Below, in pieces: positions 20,614 to 28,156 of a stretch of DNA of 28,742 bases (position 1 is the stretch's first letter; each line of letters opens with the position of its first letter). A program made the position numbers and the translations under genes. The notes beneath the pieces were generated by a model that was not told the origin of the DNA, did not search any database, and saw only the letters and a list, made by a program, of their open reading frames with translations. The DNA is from a virus. Location: positions 1-28,742 of the IMG/VR virus record IMGVR_UViG_3300038436_000008; one strand, given 5' to 3'.

Positions 20614-21897
20614 TCATCTCGCTAAACTCTGAAACTTTTGAAACTGCTTGATAAAACTCAATTCCACTTTCCCAGTTGCCCCGTTTCGTTGCTTTGCGAT
20701 AAGTACCTCTGTGATGTTTTTAACCGGGCTCTCTGGGTTGTAGTAGTCGTCCCGGTAGAGAAATAGAATCACGTCCGCATCTTGCTCAATAGAGCCCGAT
20801 TCACGCAAGTCTGAAAGTATCGGACGTTTGTCTCTTCGTTGCTCAACATTCCGGCTCAACTGTGAGAGAACCACAACCGGCATATCCAGTTCACGTGCGA
20901 TGAGTTTCAATTCACGCGACATTTCCGCCACTTCTTGCACCCGGTTTTCGTTCCCGCTGCCTCTAATCAATTGCAGGTAGTCAACGATCAAAAGATGCTT
21001 GTCGTCCGGATGCTGACGTTTGAGTTTCCTCGCCTTGGCCCGTATCTCTTGTGTGGTTACGGCTGGCTTGTCGTAGATGTGAAGCGGCAATGATGAGATC
21101 ATACTGACTGCCATTGTAGCCTTCGGCCAGTCCTCATCGTGAAATAGTTTTCGCGGATTCCGCATCTTCGTTGCGTCGATTCGTCCCTCTGTGCAGATCA
21201 TCCGGCGGACTAGGGATTTTTTACTCATCTCAAGGCTAAATATCGACGTTTGGACTCCGTTTTTCGCACCGGTTAGCCCGATATTGAGAGCGAATGCTGT
21301 TTTCCCCATACTCGGCCGCGCCGCCACGATGATGAGATCCTGTTTTTGGAGACCGTTCAAAAAAGCGTTGAGGTCATAGAATCCAGTGTCGATTCCCGAA
21401 AGGTCACCGGTATCCTGTTCCATTTCCTCGAATACTTCCATGGTCGTGCTGTAGATATCCGAATCCTCGTCGTATCCCATCTCTTCCAAGCGGCTAAGGT
21501 CTGAGATCGTGCGGCTGATAGGTGTCGCATCCGCAGCGTCCTCAATCTCGCTTCGCAACCGGTTTGCGATCATCTCTGCTTGCCGCAGTTTCCAAGCGTC
21601 CAAGATGTACTTCTCGTGCGTTTTGTAGGTTTCGGTTATGAGTACAAAGTTAGGCAGCGACGCGAGATACGGTACACCCCCAACGAGTCCCATTTTATCC
21701 ACGCCAATATGCGTGGTGACGGTCACAACGTCGATAGGTTCGCTTTTCTTCTCCACACTTCGCATAGATTCAAAGATCACCCGGTGCCCGGCGTGGTGAA
21801 AGTGTTCTGGTTGCAGGCTAATCTCTTTGATGAGGTCGCTTTCAAGGAGAATGCAGCCAAGCAAGTATTGTTCCGCTTCGTGATTATGCGCTGGCAA
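20614..21897 (-). CDS. dnaB: Replicative DnaB-family helicase
   Basis: 427 aa from TTG at 21897, five bases after GAGGTGG; no ATG is near. N-terminal DnaB domain HNHEAEQYLLGCIL (4-17), Walker A RPSMGKTA (194-201), Walker B HLLIVDYLQL (301-310), and the DnaB C-terminal LSQLSRNVEQRRDKRP and DLRESGSIEQDADVILFLYR blocks. Hexameric 5'-3' helicase of the replication fork; loaded by the replisome organiser encoded directly upstream. Confidence 0.93.
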   Translation of the reverse strand: MPAHNHEAEQYLLGCILLESDLIKEISLQPEHFHHAGHRVIFESMRSVEKKSEPIDVVTVTTHIGVDKMGLVGGVPYLASLPNFVLITETYKTHEKYILDAWKLRQAEMIANRLRSEIEDAADATPISRTISDLSRLEEMGYDEDSDIYSTTMEVFEEMEQDTGDLSGIDTGFYDLNAFLNGLQKQDLIIVAARPSMGKTAFALNIGLTGAKNGVQTSIFSLEMSKKSLVRRMICTEGRIDATKMRNPRKLFHDEDWPKATMAVSMISSLPLHIYDKPAVTTQEIRAKARKLKRQHPDDKHLLIVDYLQLIRGSGNENRVQEVAEMSRELKLIARELDMPVVVLSQLSRNVEQRRDKRPILSDLRESGSIEQDADVILFLYRDDYYNPESPVKNITEVLIAKQRNGATGKVELSFIKQFQKFQSLAR

Positions 21898-22644
21898 TTA
21901 GACCACCTCACCGGAAATAGGGAAATATTGCTCAAGGAATGGATCTCTCTTCCCTGTGTCTGTTTTTTGCTGCGGGTGATGTCGCTCCCACATATCAGGT
22001 ATGACTTTGGCAAAAAACTTGAAACTATTCACCTTTTTCCCCACGGCTGCTTCTTTCATGGCTTGTAGGATGAAGTCTAACGGAATTTCTGAATTAGCGA
22101 GTTTTCTTGCTTCCTCTCGTTCTACTCCGTTCATGTATTGTTCTTGTCTGCCTGAGATTTCGGTATAGACGTCTAGGATTTGTACAAGAGGTTCGCGCGC
22201 GTCATTATTATGTTTTTGTTTATGTTTAAATAATGTGCCCCTCTCGTTGTCCCTCGTGTGCTCCTCTCGTTGCCCTTCTTGTTGTCCCTCCTGTTGCCCC
22301 TCTCGTTGTCCTTTTTGAACAATCGGGAAATTTATTATTGAATATTTCCCAGCTTCATTCGGACGATTTGATTTTTTGTAAGTAATCCTATCTAGCACAA
22401 TCAATGTCTGTCTTGCTTTTTCAAACTCTTTCCTGCTTAACCCGGCTCTGATCTGAAGCAATCCGTTTGGAACTGTAAATTCCTGCTTCCATCCAGTCTT
22501 ATTACAAACAGCCATCAATTCGTACCATAATGCAATTGCACTGGCAGGGAGCTGGTTTACATCCTTCCATTCGTGAAACGCCAAGATCTGCTGAAGGTAA
22601 TTCACACACTCACCAACTTTCTTACTGGTGATACTTCGATTCAC
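21898..22644 (-). CDS. Replisome organiser / DnaD-like initiator
   Basis: 248 aa from GTG at 22644 after GAGAGG. N-terminal winged-helix region WKDVNQLPASAIALWYEL and GWKQEFTVPNGLLQIRAGLS (about 27-73), a Gln/Glu linker built of GQxE repeats (about 109-125), and a C-terminal helical DnaD-like domain (SEIPLDFILQAMKEA, then NSFKFFAKVIPDMWERH). Such proteins bind the origin and load DnaB. The DNA for the linker forms 12-bp iterons, suggesting the origin lies within the gene. Confidence 0.78.
   Translation of the reverse strand: MNRSITSKKVGECVNYLQQILAFHEWKDVNQLPASAIALWYELMAVCNKTGWKQEFTVPNGLLQIRAGLSRKEFEKARQTLIVLDRITYKKSNRPNEAGKYSIINFPIVQKGQREGQQEGQQEGQREEHTRDNERGTLFKHKQKHNNDAREPLVQILDVYTEISGRQEQYMNGVEREEARKLANSEIPLDFILQAMKEAAVGKKVNSFKFFAKVIPDMWERHHPQQKTDTGKRDPFLEQYFPISGEVV
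22200..22316. other. Candidate replication origin: iterons and AT-rich tract
   Basis: GTTG-headed units start at 22269, 22281, 22293 and 22305 (exact 12-bp spacing), with a fifth at 22246. Beside them 22201-22237 is AT-rich with A-T runs. An initiator gene carrying iterons plus a melting region is the lambda O layout. Confidence 0.5.
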
Positions 22645-22714
22645 CCGTCATCCTCTCAAATCAGGGTATTATGCTCCGACACACGGAAGTAGTCTCATGT
22701 TCCGGAGTGGAAAG

Positions 22715-23080
22715 TTACTCTTCGCCATCATCCTCCACTATGCTCCATTTCCCATTTGTCAACTCTTTCCAAGATACATGTTCCCATTTCCCTTCCCTGT
22801 ACTCATTCCACCCACTTTCCCACTCTACGCGAATTGTCTTGCCTTCCTCATATGCCTTTATAGCCTCTTCTCTGGTGACGTATCGCGGCAGGAGTTGCCA
22901 TTTAGCTTGCATGAATCGAGTAGTCAGTTCTGCTGTACCTTTGTCTTCATTCCTACCCACATGATATATGCGTTCTTTTTCATCCATTGTGATATCGTGA
23001 TAATATCCAGATAAATCTTTCGCAATCTTTCCAGGCTTCAATAGAGCGATAATCTCTCCGGTATTGTAGGTTTTACTCAT
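22715..23080 (-). CDS. Hypothetical early protein
   Basis: 121 aa from ATG at 23080 overlapping the preceding stop, with GGAGGGAGAGG upstream. N-terminal half (GEIIALLKPGKIAKDL) is followed by a Trp-rich end (VEWESGWNEYREGKWEHVSW). No family recognised. It is the last early gene before the replisome organiser. Confidence 0.5.
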   Translation of the reverse strand: MSKTYNTGEIIALLKPGKIAKDLSGYYHDITMDEKERIYHVGRNEDKGTAELTTRFMQAKWQLLPRYVTREEAIKAYEEGKTIRVEWESGWNEYREGKWEHVSWKELTNGKWSIVEDDGEE

Positions 23081-23349
23081 TCTGCCTCTCCCTCCACCAA
23101 CTTCACTACAATTACATATGGTGCATAGAAATCAGTCTGCATACTTTTACCTCCGCGCGAAACCTCTACAATTACCCTGTCGCTTATTACGCTTACATTT
23201 TGAAACTTAATGCGACTTGGCTTAATGCTAGTTGGTAACTCATCGAATCCGCGTTCCATCGCATCTACAAAAGCTATGATTCTTCCGGTTTTCTCTTTAA
23301 ATGATCCACCTGCTTGTGATTTCCAAGTCACTATATCGCCAATTTTCAT
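23077..23349 (-). CDS. Hypothetical protein with KOW/SH3-like start
   Basis: 90 aa, ATG after AAGGGGGAAGAGGG. MKIGDIVTWKSQAGG then KEKTGRIIAFV recalls small beta-barrel domains that bind nucleic acids; the rest alternates beta strands. Assignment is only by pattern. Confidence 0.5.
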   Translation of the reverse strand: MKIGDIVTWKSQAGGSFKEKTGRIIAFVDAMERGFDELPTSIKPSRIKFQNVSVISDRVIVEVSRGGKSMQTDFYAPYVIVVKLVEGEAE

Positions 23350-23365
23350 CCCTCTTCCCCCTTCA

Positions 23366-24082
23366 TCAGATAGGTTGTACGGTAGTTCTCAAAGTGTTGA
23401 CCCATCGTTTCATATAGCACTTCCTGCAAAGCCCTTTTGCTTGGTGAGGCGTTTCGGTTGTGCCACACTGTGTACATGCGTCCCATATGGTTGCCCATTT
23501 GGTTTTTGATTGTCGACCGCCATACTTCTCAATCATGTGATGTGCCATATGTTCAATTTGGCTAGAGCAGAGTTCTAGGTTTTCGATTGCATTGTTTTGT
23601 TTATTGCCGTCCTTGTGGTGGACTATTTCGGTTGGCAATAATCGACCGCCGAGATGCTGTTCCATTACCAAACGGTGTTCTGAAATATACCCGTGACGAT
23701 CTGCATCCGGATGGTCAGCATTCCAAATATGGACATACCCGTTTTGAATTTTCCGACCGCCTCTCCAACTTGGGTGTTCCGGGCCACGTTTCCCCAACCT
23801 ATCAACGACCGCCCGTCTTTTTTCATCGGTATAATTTTCAGACTGGTGTTTGGCTGCACATTCACGAGAACAAAACTTTCCATTCCCGCGCTTTTTCTTG
23901 CATTCCCACGTTGTGAATATTCGACCGCATTGCTTACAAATTTCTTCTAAACGTCCGGGCCTGGTCGGTTTCAACCTGTACTTTTGGGCGCACGTTTTCG
24001 AACAGAATTTTCCTCTTCCGACTCGAATCTCTTTCGGCCATGTTTTAAACTCTTTACCACATTTGCATATTACCGAAACCAC
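23366..24082 (-). CDS. HNH endonuclease with three zinc-finger units
   Basis: 238 aa from GTG at 24082, overlapping the preceding TAG by one base. Cys pairs at C6/C8 with C27/C31, C49/C52 with C71/C75, and a C-terminal set (C203, C206, C219, C222) make three treble-clef-like metal sites. The catalytic HNH lies at 134-172: EHRLVMEQHLGGRL, VHHKDGNKQNN and AIENLEL (His 155-156, Asn 160 and 168). The NUMOD-like layout marks a homing-type enzyme. It abuts another HNH gene, which is unusual. Confidence 0.82.
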   Translation of the reverse strand: MVSVICKCGKEFKTWPKEIRVGRGKFCSKTCAQKYRLKPTRPGRLEEICKQCGRIFTTWECKKKRGNGKFCSRECAAKHQSENYTDEKRRAVVDRLGKRGPEHPSWRGGRKIQNGYVHIWNADHPDADRHGYISEHRLVMEQHLGGRLLPTEIVHHKDGNKQNNAIENLELCSSQIEHMAHHMIEKYGGRQSKTKWATIWDACTQCGTTETPHQAKGLCRKCYMKRWVNTLRTTVQPI

Positions 24083-24390
24083 TATTCACCATCTCCAAGA
24101 AGGTATTTAGTCCGATAATCTTCGAACCACTTTCTAACTTCACGGCTGTTATGACAAAGAGTGTGGCAAGCAGAACACACACAAACTCCGTTGGCTGCAT
24201 CGTTTCCACCAAGAGCCGAGCGGAAGATGATATGGTGAATATGTTCGGCTTTTCTTCCACATCGGACACATTGGTAGTTGTCGCGTTCAAAGATGATCTT
24301 GCGGACTTTGGGAGAGAATTCAGAGCGGCTCTTGCGTTTTGGTATTCTCCTGCCGAATGACGGCTTGGGTACGGGGTTGTGCTCAAACAT
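24082..24390 (-). CDS. HNH endonuclease
   Basis: 102 aa from ATG at 24390, overlapping the YopX stop; AGAGG ten bases upstream. Basic N-terminus (SFGRRIPKRKSRSEF) leads into FERDNYQCVRCGRKAEHIHH then NGVCVCSACHTLCHNS: two CxxC pairs and the His-His core of HNH nucleases. A restriction-like or packaging-linked nicking enzyme is possible. It is early, not next to terminase, so the latter is less likely. Confidence 0.8.
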   Translation of the reverse strand: MFEHNPVPKPSFGRRIPKRKSRSEFSPKVRKIIFERDNYQCVRCGRKAEHIHHIIFRSALGGNDAANGVCVCSACHTLCHNSREVRKWFEDYRTKYLLGDGE

Positions 24391-24805
24391 CAGCCAACAA
24401 CCTCTTAAATTTTTCAGCATGTTCGTACATATTCCCAACAACCTCATCGAAGTAGTAATGCATGATTGGTAAGTTTTCTTGCCCGTCCTTCACGTAAAAA
24501 CAAGCTTTACCTTCGTTCCAGTAAACAACCCCATGCCAACTAGAAAGAATACTGCCGAATTCTCCGCCTTCGTATCCGTAAACAATATCCCCCTCATAGA
24601 CCGGAGTTCCATTTCTATCCTTGAGCCCGGTACACCAAACGATTTCAACCTTTCCATTTAAGCGTTCTTTGTGCATATACTGTTGCATGTATTGTGATCG
24701 TTCTTCGATTTCCCATATATCTCCGTCTTGGTCAATGTAGATGTTGTCATAGTCGCTCCATTGTTTGTTTTTCAAGTCCCATGCCCGAAAACGAATCTCT
24801 CTCAT
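24383..24805 (-). CDS. YopX family protein
   Basis: 140 aa from ATG at 24805, eight bases after GGGAG. YopX hallmarks: MREIRFRAWDLKNKQW at the start, the VEIVWCTGLKDRNGTPVYEG box with EGDIV (about 69-93), and an end with MHYYFDEVVGNMYE. The family is common in phages of Firmicutes and of unknown function, probably RNA- or DNA-binding through an SH3-like fold. Length is normal. Confidence 0.88.
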   Translation of the reverse strand: MREIRFRAWDLKNKQWSDYDNIYIDQDGDIWEIEERSQYMQQYMHKERLNGKVEIVWCTGLKDRNGTPVYEGDIVYGYEGGEFGSILSSWHGVVYWNEGKACFYVKDGQENLPIMHYYFDEVVGNMYEHAEKFKRLLADV

Positions 24806-24807
24806 TC

Positions 24808-24936
24808 TCACATCTCCCTTATCGCATAAATGTGATATCCTTCCATAGCCGCCTTATACATGGCTTGCTGTAGGTTGTTGGCGGTGATTCTCTTTTGTAG
24901 GATTATGGGTGTTTGGTAGGTGACTAGAAATGTCAT
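24808..24936 (-). CDS. Small hypothetical protein
   Basis: 42 aa, ATG right after the preceding stop with GGGG upstream. MTFLVTYQTPIILQKRITAN then NLQQAMYKAAMEGYHIYAIREM; the second half is a helix. Its fold may be a ferredoxin-like or ACT-like stub, but no family is certain. Coupled to YopX by overlap of its stop with the ribosome site. Confidence 0.55.
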   Translation of the reverse strand: MTFLVTYQTPIILQKRITANNLQQAMYKAAMEGYHIYAIREM

Positions 24937-25404
24937 TTACACATCCCCTTTCTTCTCTTTTTCGATACTTTTGATAATGTCTTTTAAGCTGTTAATCGCG
25001 TCCCCGTAACTCTTTGCAATCCCGCTCCATCGGATATAGTTACCTTCGTAATGTGCCGCCTTTTCCAACTGTTTCCCCTTCGCCTTGCGTGATAGATACT
25101 GCCCATCTGTAGAACCGTTTAGCTGCCGTCCGTCTTTATTCGTGCGTGCCGCTTCATATCCATCCGCCTGTGCCATTTCTGCCCTAGCTTCGTATAGTTT
25201 CTGTTGTTTGCGGTAGTAACCGGCTATATTTGAGGCGTAGATTTGTGCCCATGCGTACCAGTATTCAGCCTTTGCGATAAGAAGGGAGGGGGCGTTGTCT
25301 AGGCCAATCTCGTTGATCTTTGCAAGATATTCGTTATGCTTGCTGACATAGTGACGGATCGCTTCATCTTCAAGCTCGATATATCTTTCTGTTGAGATTT
25401 CCAT
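24937..25404 (-). CDS. Helical hypothetical protein
   Basis: 155 aa from ATG at 25404, seven or eight bases after GGAGGGG; an alternative ATG at 25452 overlaps the ERF stop. All-helical, with charged and aromatic heptads (EYWYAWAQIYASNIAGYYR, then KKLEK-like KGKQLEKAAHYEGN). Such proteins are often found next to ERF or Gp157, perhaps as partner or single-strand-binding substitute; no SSB is otherwise seen in the window. Family unknown. Confidence 0.5.
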   Translation of the reverse strand: MEISTERYIELEDEAIRHYVSKHNEYLAKINEIGLDNAPSLLIAKAEYWYAWAQIYASNIAGYYRKQQKLYEARAEMAQADGYEAARTNKDGRQLNGSTDGQYLSRKAKGKQLEKAAHYEGNYIRWSGIAKSYGDAINSLKDIIKSIEKEKKGDV

Positions 25405-25448
25405 AGACTCTTCCCCTCCAAGTAAGAGTGATGCTATTTGTTTGCCGT

Positions 25449-26087
25449 TCATGCGGTCTTTTGTTTGTCAACCAACTTTTTAGCCAGGTAAGCGTCCATT
25501 TGTTCTTCTGAGAATCCACTTTCCAATTGTTTTTTGTGCCATCCATCAAATCCTGCCATTTCACCATAGAGAGTTTTCCATTTGGCACGAAGTACAGGGA
25601 GTTTACTTGGTTCCTTCTTAGTTGTTTGTTGTTTGCCTGATTCTTCTTTCGTGTCGCTTGCCTCTCCCGTTTCTTCATCCGCCTCCGGATCGTCCCCAGT
25701 CGGCAACATAAATGCTTTCATAAGGGCGTACTTCTGCGCACCTGTGATAGCTTTGTATATACCTTTATCACCTGCATCCTGCCCTTGTCCCGACATGTGG
25801 TAGGTGATCGTTTCATCTGAATCACCATCCATGAACGAGAATTCCATATTGACGGTTACGATGTATTCTACATTCCCACTCCGATTTGTTTTTTCCATGA
25901 TTTCGTGAGAAAGCATATTCGGTATCATCACCACATTATTTTCCGCCAACACTTCCCGGACTTTTTCTGCCACGTCTGCTTCTGTTGCATAGGTGTAGTT
26001 GTGAAACTTATTGTGACCGCGTTTCTGGATATATTGGACTTGTTGCATGACTTTGACTAACTTTTTAACAAGCGTTTTTTCACTCAT
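25449..26087 (-). CDS. erf: ERF-family single-strand annealing protein
   Basis: 212 aa from ATG at 26087, seven bases after GAGGAG. The ERF domain covers about residues 5-135; the signature GQGQDAGDKGIYKAITGAQ (101-119) and ALMKAFMLPTGDDPE (121-135) is intact. A low-complexity acidic linker (136-160) joins a short C-terminal helical domain. ERF rings bind single-stranded DNA and anneal complementary ends, allowing genome circularisation and phage recombination. Confidence 0.9.
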   Translation of the reverse strand: MSEKTLVKKLVKVMQQVQYIQKRGHNKFHNYTYATEADVAEKVREVLAENNVVMIPNMLSHEIMEKTNRSGNVEYIVTVNMEFSFMDGDSDETITYHMSGQGQDAGDKGIYKAITGAQKYALMKAFMLPTGDDPEADEETGEASDTKEESGKQQTTKKEPSKLPVLRAKWKTLYGEMAGFDGWHKKQLESGFSEEQMDAYLAKKLVDKQKTA

Positions 26088-26232
26088 CCTTATTCTCCTC
26101 ATCCACTGTTATTTCAAGGCTTACTTCATGCACCGTACCACATTCACAAAACACACGATCGATGTTGTCTCCTTCAAAGAAAAAGGCTGTTTTAGGCGAT
26201 CCGCACTTACAATTGAATTTAACTATTGGCAT
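26080..26232 (-). CDS. Small zinc-ribbon-like protein
   Basis: 50 aa from ATG at 26232, seven bases after GAGGGA; an ATG at 26247 in the same frame overlaps the upstream stop. Two CxC pairs, CKC (8-10) and CEC (29-31), with a later His, make a rubredoxin-like metal knuckle. An acidic end follows. Its stop overlaps the start of the ERF gene. Function unknown. Confidence 0.6.
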   Translation of the reverse strand: MPIVKFNCKCGSPKTAFFFEGDNIDRVFCECGTVHEVSLEITVDEENKDE

Positions 26233-26243
26233 ATCTTGTTCCC

Positions 26244-26738
26244 TCATTTGATCCGTAATGACTTGCCTTGTAACAATATTGCGCCGGGAACTTCCTGACC
26301 GTCTTTTATTGCTTCCTTGATAGCGTTTTTGTCCACATCCTCCACGATGGTCGTCTTGATAAACCGGCGTGGGATTGCGTCCCGATTTGTGATCTCAACA
26401 GCCGGAGGATTAGTTTGCACTTTTACGGTGATGAGCGGGGACTTGATCTCAGTAAACCCCGCCGCTTCTAATTGATACCGCACGTACTCTTTGATTTGTT
26501 TTTGCTTGTTCTCGATGGCTTTACGCCGATCCGCCAGACGTTTTTCTTCCGCTTTCAGAATCTCAACATCGGCATCCAGCATCCGCAACATCTTGCCGAT
26601 CCCTTCAACTTTGACGTTCAAGGCATCTTGGATAGAGTCCAACGTGTCAAGCATCGCTTTTGACGGAACGTCGGAATCTTGGATCATACTGAGCAGTACT
26701 GTGTAGTTGTTGGTGAGTTCGTACAGGGCTACACTCAT
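26244..26738 (-). CDS. Siphovirus Gp157-family protein
   Basis: 164 aa, ATG after GAGGAGGAA. Long coiled coil in the centre (VEILKAEEKRLADRRKAIEN, KQKQIKEYVRYQLEAAG), then LITVKVQTNPPAVEI and IPRRFIKTTIVEDVDKNAIK, the standard Gp157 ending with GAILLQGKSLRIK. In Streptococcus phages the family confers resistance when mutated and is linked to abortive infection; a role near replication is assumed. Directly upstream of recombination genes. Confidence 0.85.
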   Translation of the reverse strand: MSVALYELTNNYTVLLSMIQDSDVPSKAMLDTLDSIQDALNVKVEGIGKMLRMLDADVEILKAEEKRLADRRKAIENKQKQIKEYVRYQLEAAGFTEIKSPLITVKVQTNPPAVEITNRDAIPRRFIKTTIVEDVDKNAIKEAIKDGQEVPGAILLQGKSLRIK

Positions 26739-26950
26739 GCGACTTCCTCCTCTTCCAACACCGCGACCATCAAAGATTGGACATGCTCGGCGAGTGAATC
26801 ACGCTCAAGCCTCAACTGATCCCGTTCTTCCGTTACATCCTGCAGCCGCTCAATCGTTTCATAGAGCGCCTGTTTCAACAGCGCATATTCATTCAAGACA
26901 TCGCGCATTTGGATTTCGATATTGTTGATTTGATTGACCAAGCTATGCAT
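26735..26950 (-). CDS. Coiled-coil early protein
   Basis: 71 aa from ATG at 26950, seven bases after AAAGGAG; the longer frame upstream overlaps another small gene. Nearly all helix with heptads (IEIQMRDVLNEYALLKQALY, then RLQDVTEERDQLRLERD), ending in EEEE. It overlaps the Gp157 start, suggesting a coupled pair. No known fold; faintly reminiscent of YabA's N-terminal zipper, without its zinc tail. Confidence 0.55.
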   Translation of the reverse strand: MHSLVNQINNIEIQMRDVLNEYALLKQALYETIERLQDVTEERDQLRLERDSLAEHVQSLMVAVLEEEEVA

Positions 26951-26993
26951 GGCTTTTCTCCTTTCGATGTGATATACTTTTGGTAGAATATTT

Positions 26994-27116
26994 TCACTGA
27001 GCCTTACGGTTGCCACCGTGGGCTTTTTTCATGTACAGGAATAACTCCGCTTGCAATCGCATCTGGCGTTCTTTGCGCGGGAGCGACCTCCACCATGCCA
27101 CCAGGTCTTGGTTCAC
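26994..27116 (-). CDS. Small basic protein
   Basis: 40 aa from GTG at 27116, overlapping the preceding TGA by three bases. VNQDLVAWWRSLPRKERQMR then LQAELFLYMKKAHGGNRKAQ; strongly helical and basic. Its frame ends before the next ribosome site. Uncertain but well placed within the compact gene run. Confidence 0.45.
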   Translation of the reverse strand: MNQDLVAWWRSLPRKERQMRLQAELFLYMKKAHGGNRKAQ

Positions 27117-27250
27117 TTCACTTCCCTCCCCTTCACCTGTTCTTGAATCCACCGTTCACACTCAGCCTCTGTTTCAAAGTGGCGCATTACAATGCCGTCG
27201 ATGAGAACTTCCCAGAGTCCAGTGATCATGTTGTAGCCGTAGCGGAACAC
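27113..27250 (-). CDS. Small protein of a duplicated family (copy 2)
   Basis: 45 aa from GTG at 27250, just after the XRE stop. VFRYGYNMITGLWEVLIDGI then VMRHFETEAECERWI. The RYGYN ... TGLW opening is shared with the gene at 27680-27817, so the two are paralogues of equal length. The end is a helical EExC motif. Function unknown. Confidence 0.6.
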   Translation of the reverse strand: MFRYGYNMITGLWEVLIDGIVMRHFETEAECERWIQEQVKGREVK

Positions 27251-27254
27251 GTTA

Positions 27255-27515
27255 TCACGCCCCGATCTGTACATTTTCTTTCGTGGCCACCGCCATCATA
27301 GCGTTGAATCTTATCGCATCGTCCTGCATCTTTTTCCAGTGTTCGTATGTTACGGATAGCCAGATATTTACGATTTCTTGACTAGGTGTCAGTACGCCGG
27401 ATTCTACTTTTGAAATAGTAGAAGGATGTATATTCATACGCCTTGCCAGCTCCGTTTGTGATAAAGTTCCTCGAAGCAGTTTCAGCATATTCCCTAGTGC
27501 TATAGAGCCTTTCAC
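27255..27515 (-). CDS. XRE-family transcriptional regulator
   Basis: 86 aa from GTG at 27515; an upstream GTG (27527) is inside GGGAGGTGA and not a real start. HTH covers about 12-48 (LKLLRGTLSQTELARRMNIH, PSTISKVESGVLTPS), typical Cro/C1 type, with a helical tail. Candidate early repressor acting on the nested inverted repeats just upstream (27548-27600). No repressor-antirepressor pair is seen, so this is not a lysogeny switch on its own. Confidence 0.82.
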   Translation of the reverse strand: MKGSIALGNMLKLLRGTLSQTELARRMNIHPSTISKVESGVLTPSQEIVNIWLSVTYEHWKKMQDDAIRFNAMMAVATKENVQIGA

Positions 27516-27547
27516 GACTTTTCTCACCTCCCTGAAAGTTTCATAAC

Positions 27548-27600
27548 GCGGGTACTAGATTTGTGATTTAATAGATTGTTATATTTAATCCGTACCCCGC
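27548..27600. promoter_or_regulatory. Nested inverted repeats upstream of the XRE gene
   Basis: Outer arms GCGGGTAC (27548-27555) and GTACCCCGC (27592-27600) with one bulged base. Inner arms GATTTAATA (27565-27573) and TATTTAATC (27582-27590), one mismatch. The 50-bp AT-rich palindromic unit ends 33 bases from the XRE start and is a plausible operator. Confidence 0.5.
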
Positions 27601-27687
27601 AACATCCCTCATATGAGCCTCTCGAATCCTCTTAATCAACTCCTCTCTACAGGCCGTCTGGCTTCCCTCGGTCAGGCGGCTACTCAT
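27568..27687 (-). CDS. Possible small ORF overlapping the operator
   Basis: 39 aa from ATG at 27687, overlapping the previous stop by a few bases. MSSRLTEGSQTACREELIKR then IREAHMRDVAGYGLNITIY. No ribosome site of its own and its end lies in the nested inverted repeat, so it is only a weak candidate. Confidence 0.3.
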   Translation of the reverse strand: MSSRLTEGSQTACREELIKRIREAHMRDVAGYGLNITIY

Positions 27688-27817
27688 CTACTCCGTAATG
27701 GACTAGCAGATATCGTTTATACTCGGCATACTTATCAAACTCTTGCTCAATCTCATCTTTGTGCCAGATCGTCCATAAGCCGGTGTCGCCGTTGTATCCG
27801 TAGCGCAGGACGTTCAT
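27680..27817 (-). CDS. Small protein of a duplicated family (copy 1)
   Basis: 45 aa from ATG at 27817, with AAGGAG nine bases upstream. MNVLRYGYNGDTGLWTIWHK then acidic helix EIEQEFDKYAEYKRYLL. Shares RYGYN-x3-TGLW and length with 27113-27250. Family unknown, maybe a small beta-hairpin plus helix protein. Confidence 0.6.
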   Translation of the reverse strand: MNVLRYGYNGDTGLWTIWHKDEIEQEFDKYAEYKRYLLVHYGVDE

Positions 27818-27823
27818 GCCGAC

Positions 27824-28156
27824 TCACTCCTTCTCCCAGACTTCATACTTCACGTCTTTGAAGAATTGGCTCGCTAGATATGCGCATCCGGCGATTTTGT
27901 GTTCGTGCTTCGGGTCCCATGAACCAAGGATGGCTTTTATGTGCCTTAGCGCTTTCTTAGTGTCTATTCCATCCTGTGGTATCCATTCGGCTTTTGTTAG
28001 GCCACTGTAAAACCAATCATTCGTGAGTTTTACCCATTTGTTTTGCGTACCGTCGATTTTAAATTCATTCGGAATGCTTTCGTATTTCGGAAGCAATTCC
28101 ATCGCTTTACCGCCAAACATCATGTCAAAATCAGTCACATTTTTTGGCTTTATCAC
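27824..28156 (-). CDS. Hypothetical early phage protein
   Basis: 110 aa, ATG overlapping the preceding stop (ATGA). Start [20 protein letters not shown] and LLPKYESIPNEFK, then a Trp-rich core (KWVKLTNDWFYSG) and HIKAILGSWDPKHEHKIAG. No known domain, but the pattern resembles conserved short proteins near the left end of phage early regions. Coupled to the zinc-motif gene before it. Confidence 0.55.
   Translation of the reverse strand: MIKPKNVTDFDMMFGGKAMELLPKYESIPNEFKIDGTQNKWVKLTNDWFYSGLTKAEWIPQDGIDTKKALRHIKAILGSWDPKHEHKIAGCAYLASQFFKDVKYEVWEKE

Noticed and set aside
21580-22068. Plus-strand ORF of 162 aa across the helicase/initiator junction
   Set aside because: Antisense to two supported genes; no initiation signal.
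22645-22714. Imperfect CTCCG/CGGAG hairpin before the replisome organiser
   Set aside because: Five-base stem, long loop and no T-run; nothing else seen in this 70-base gap.
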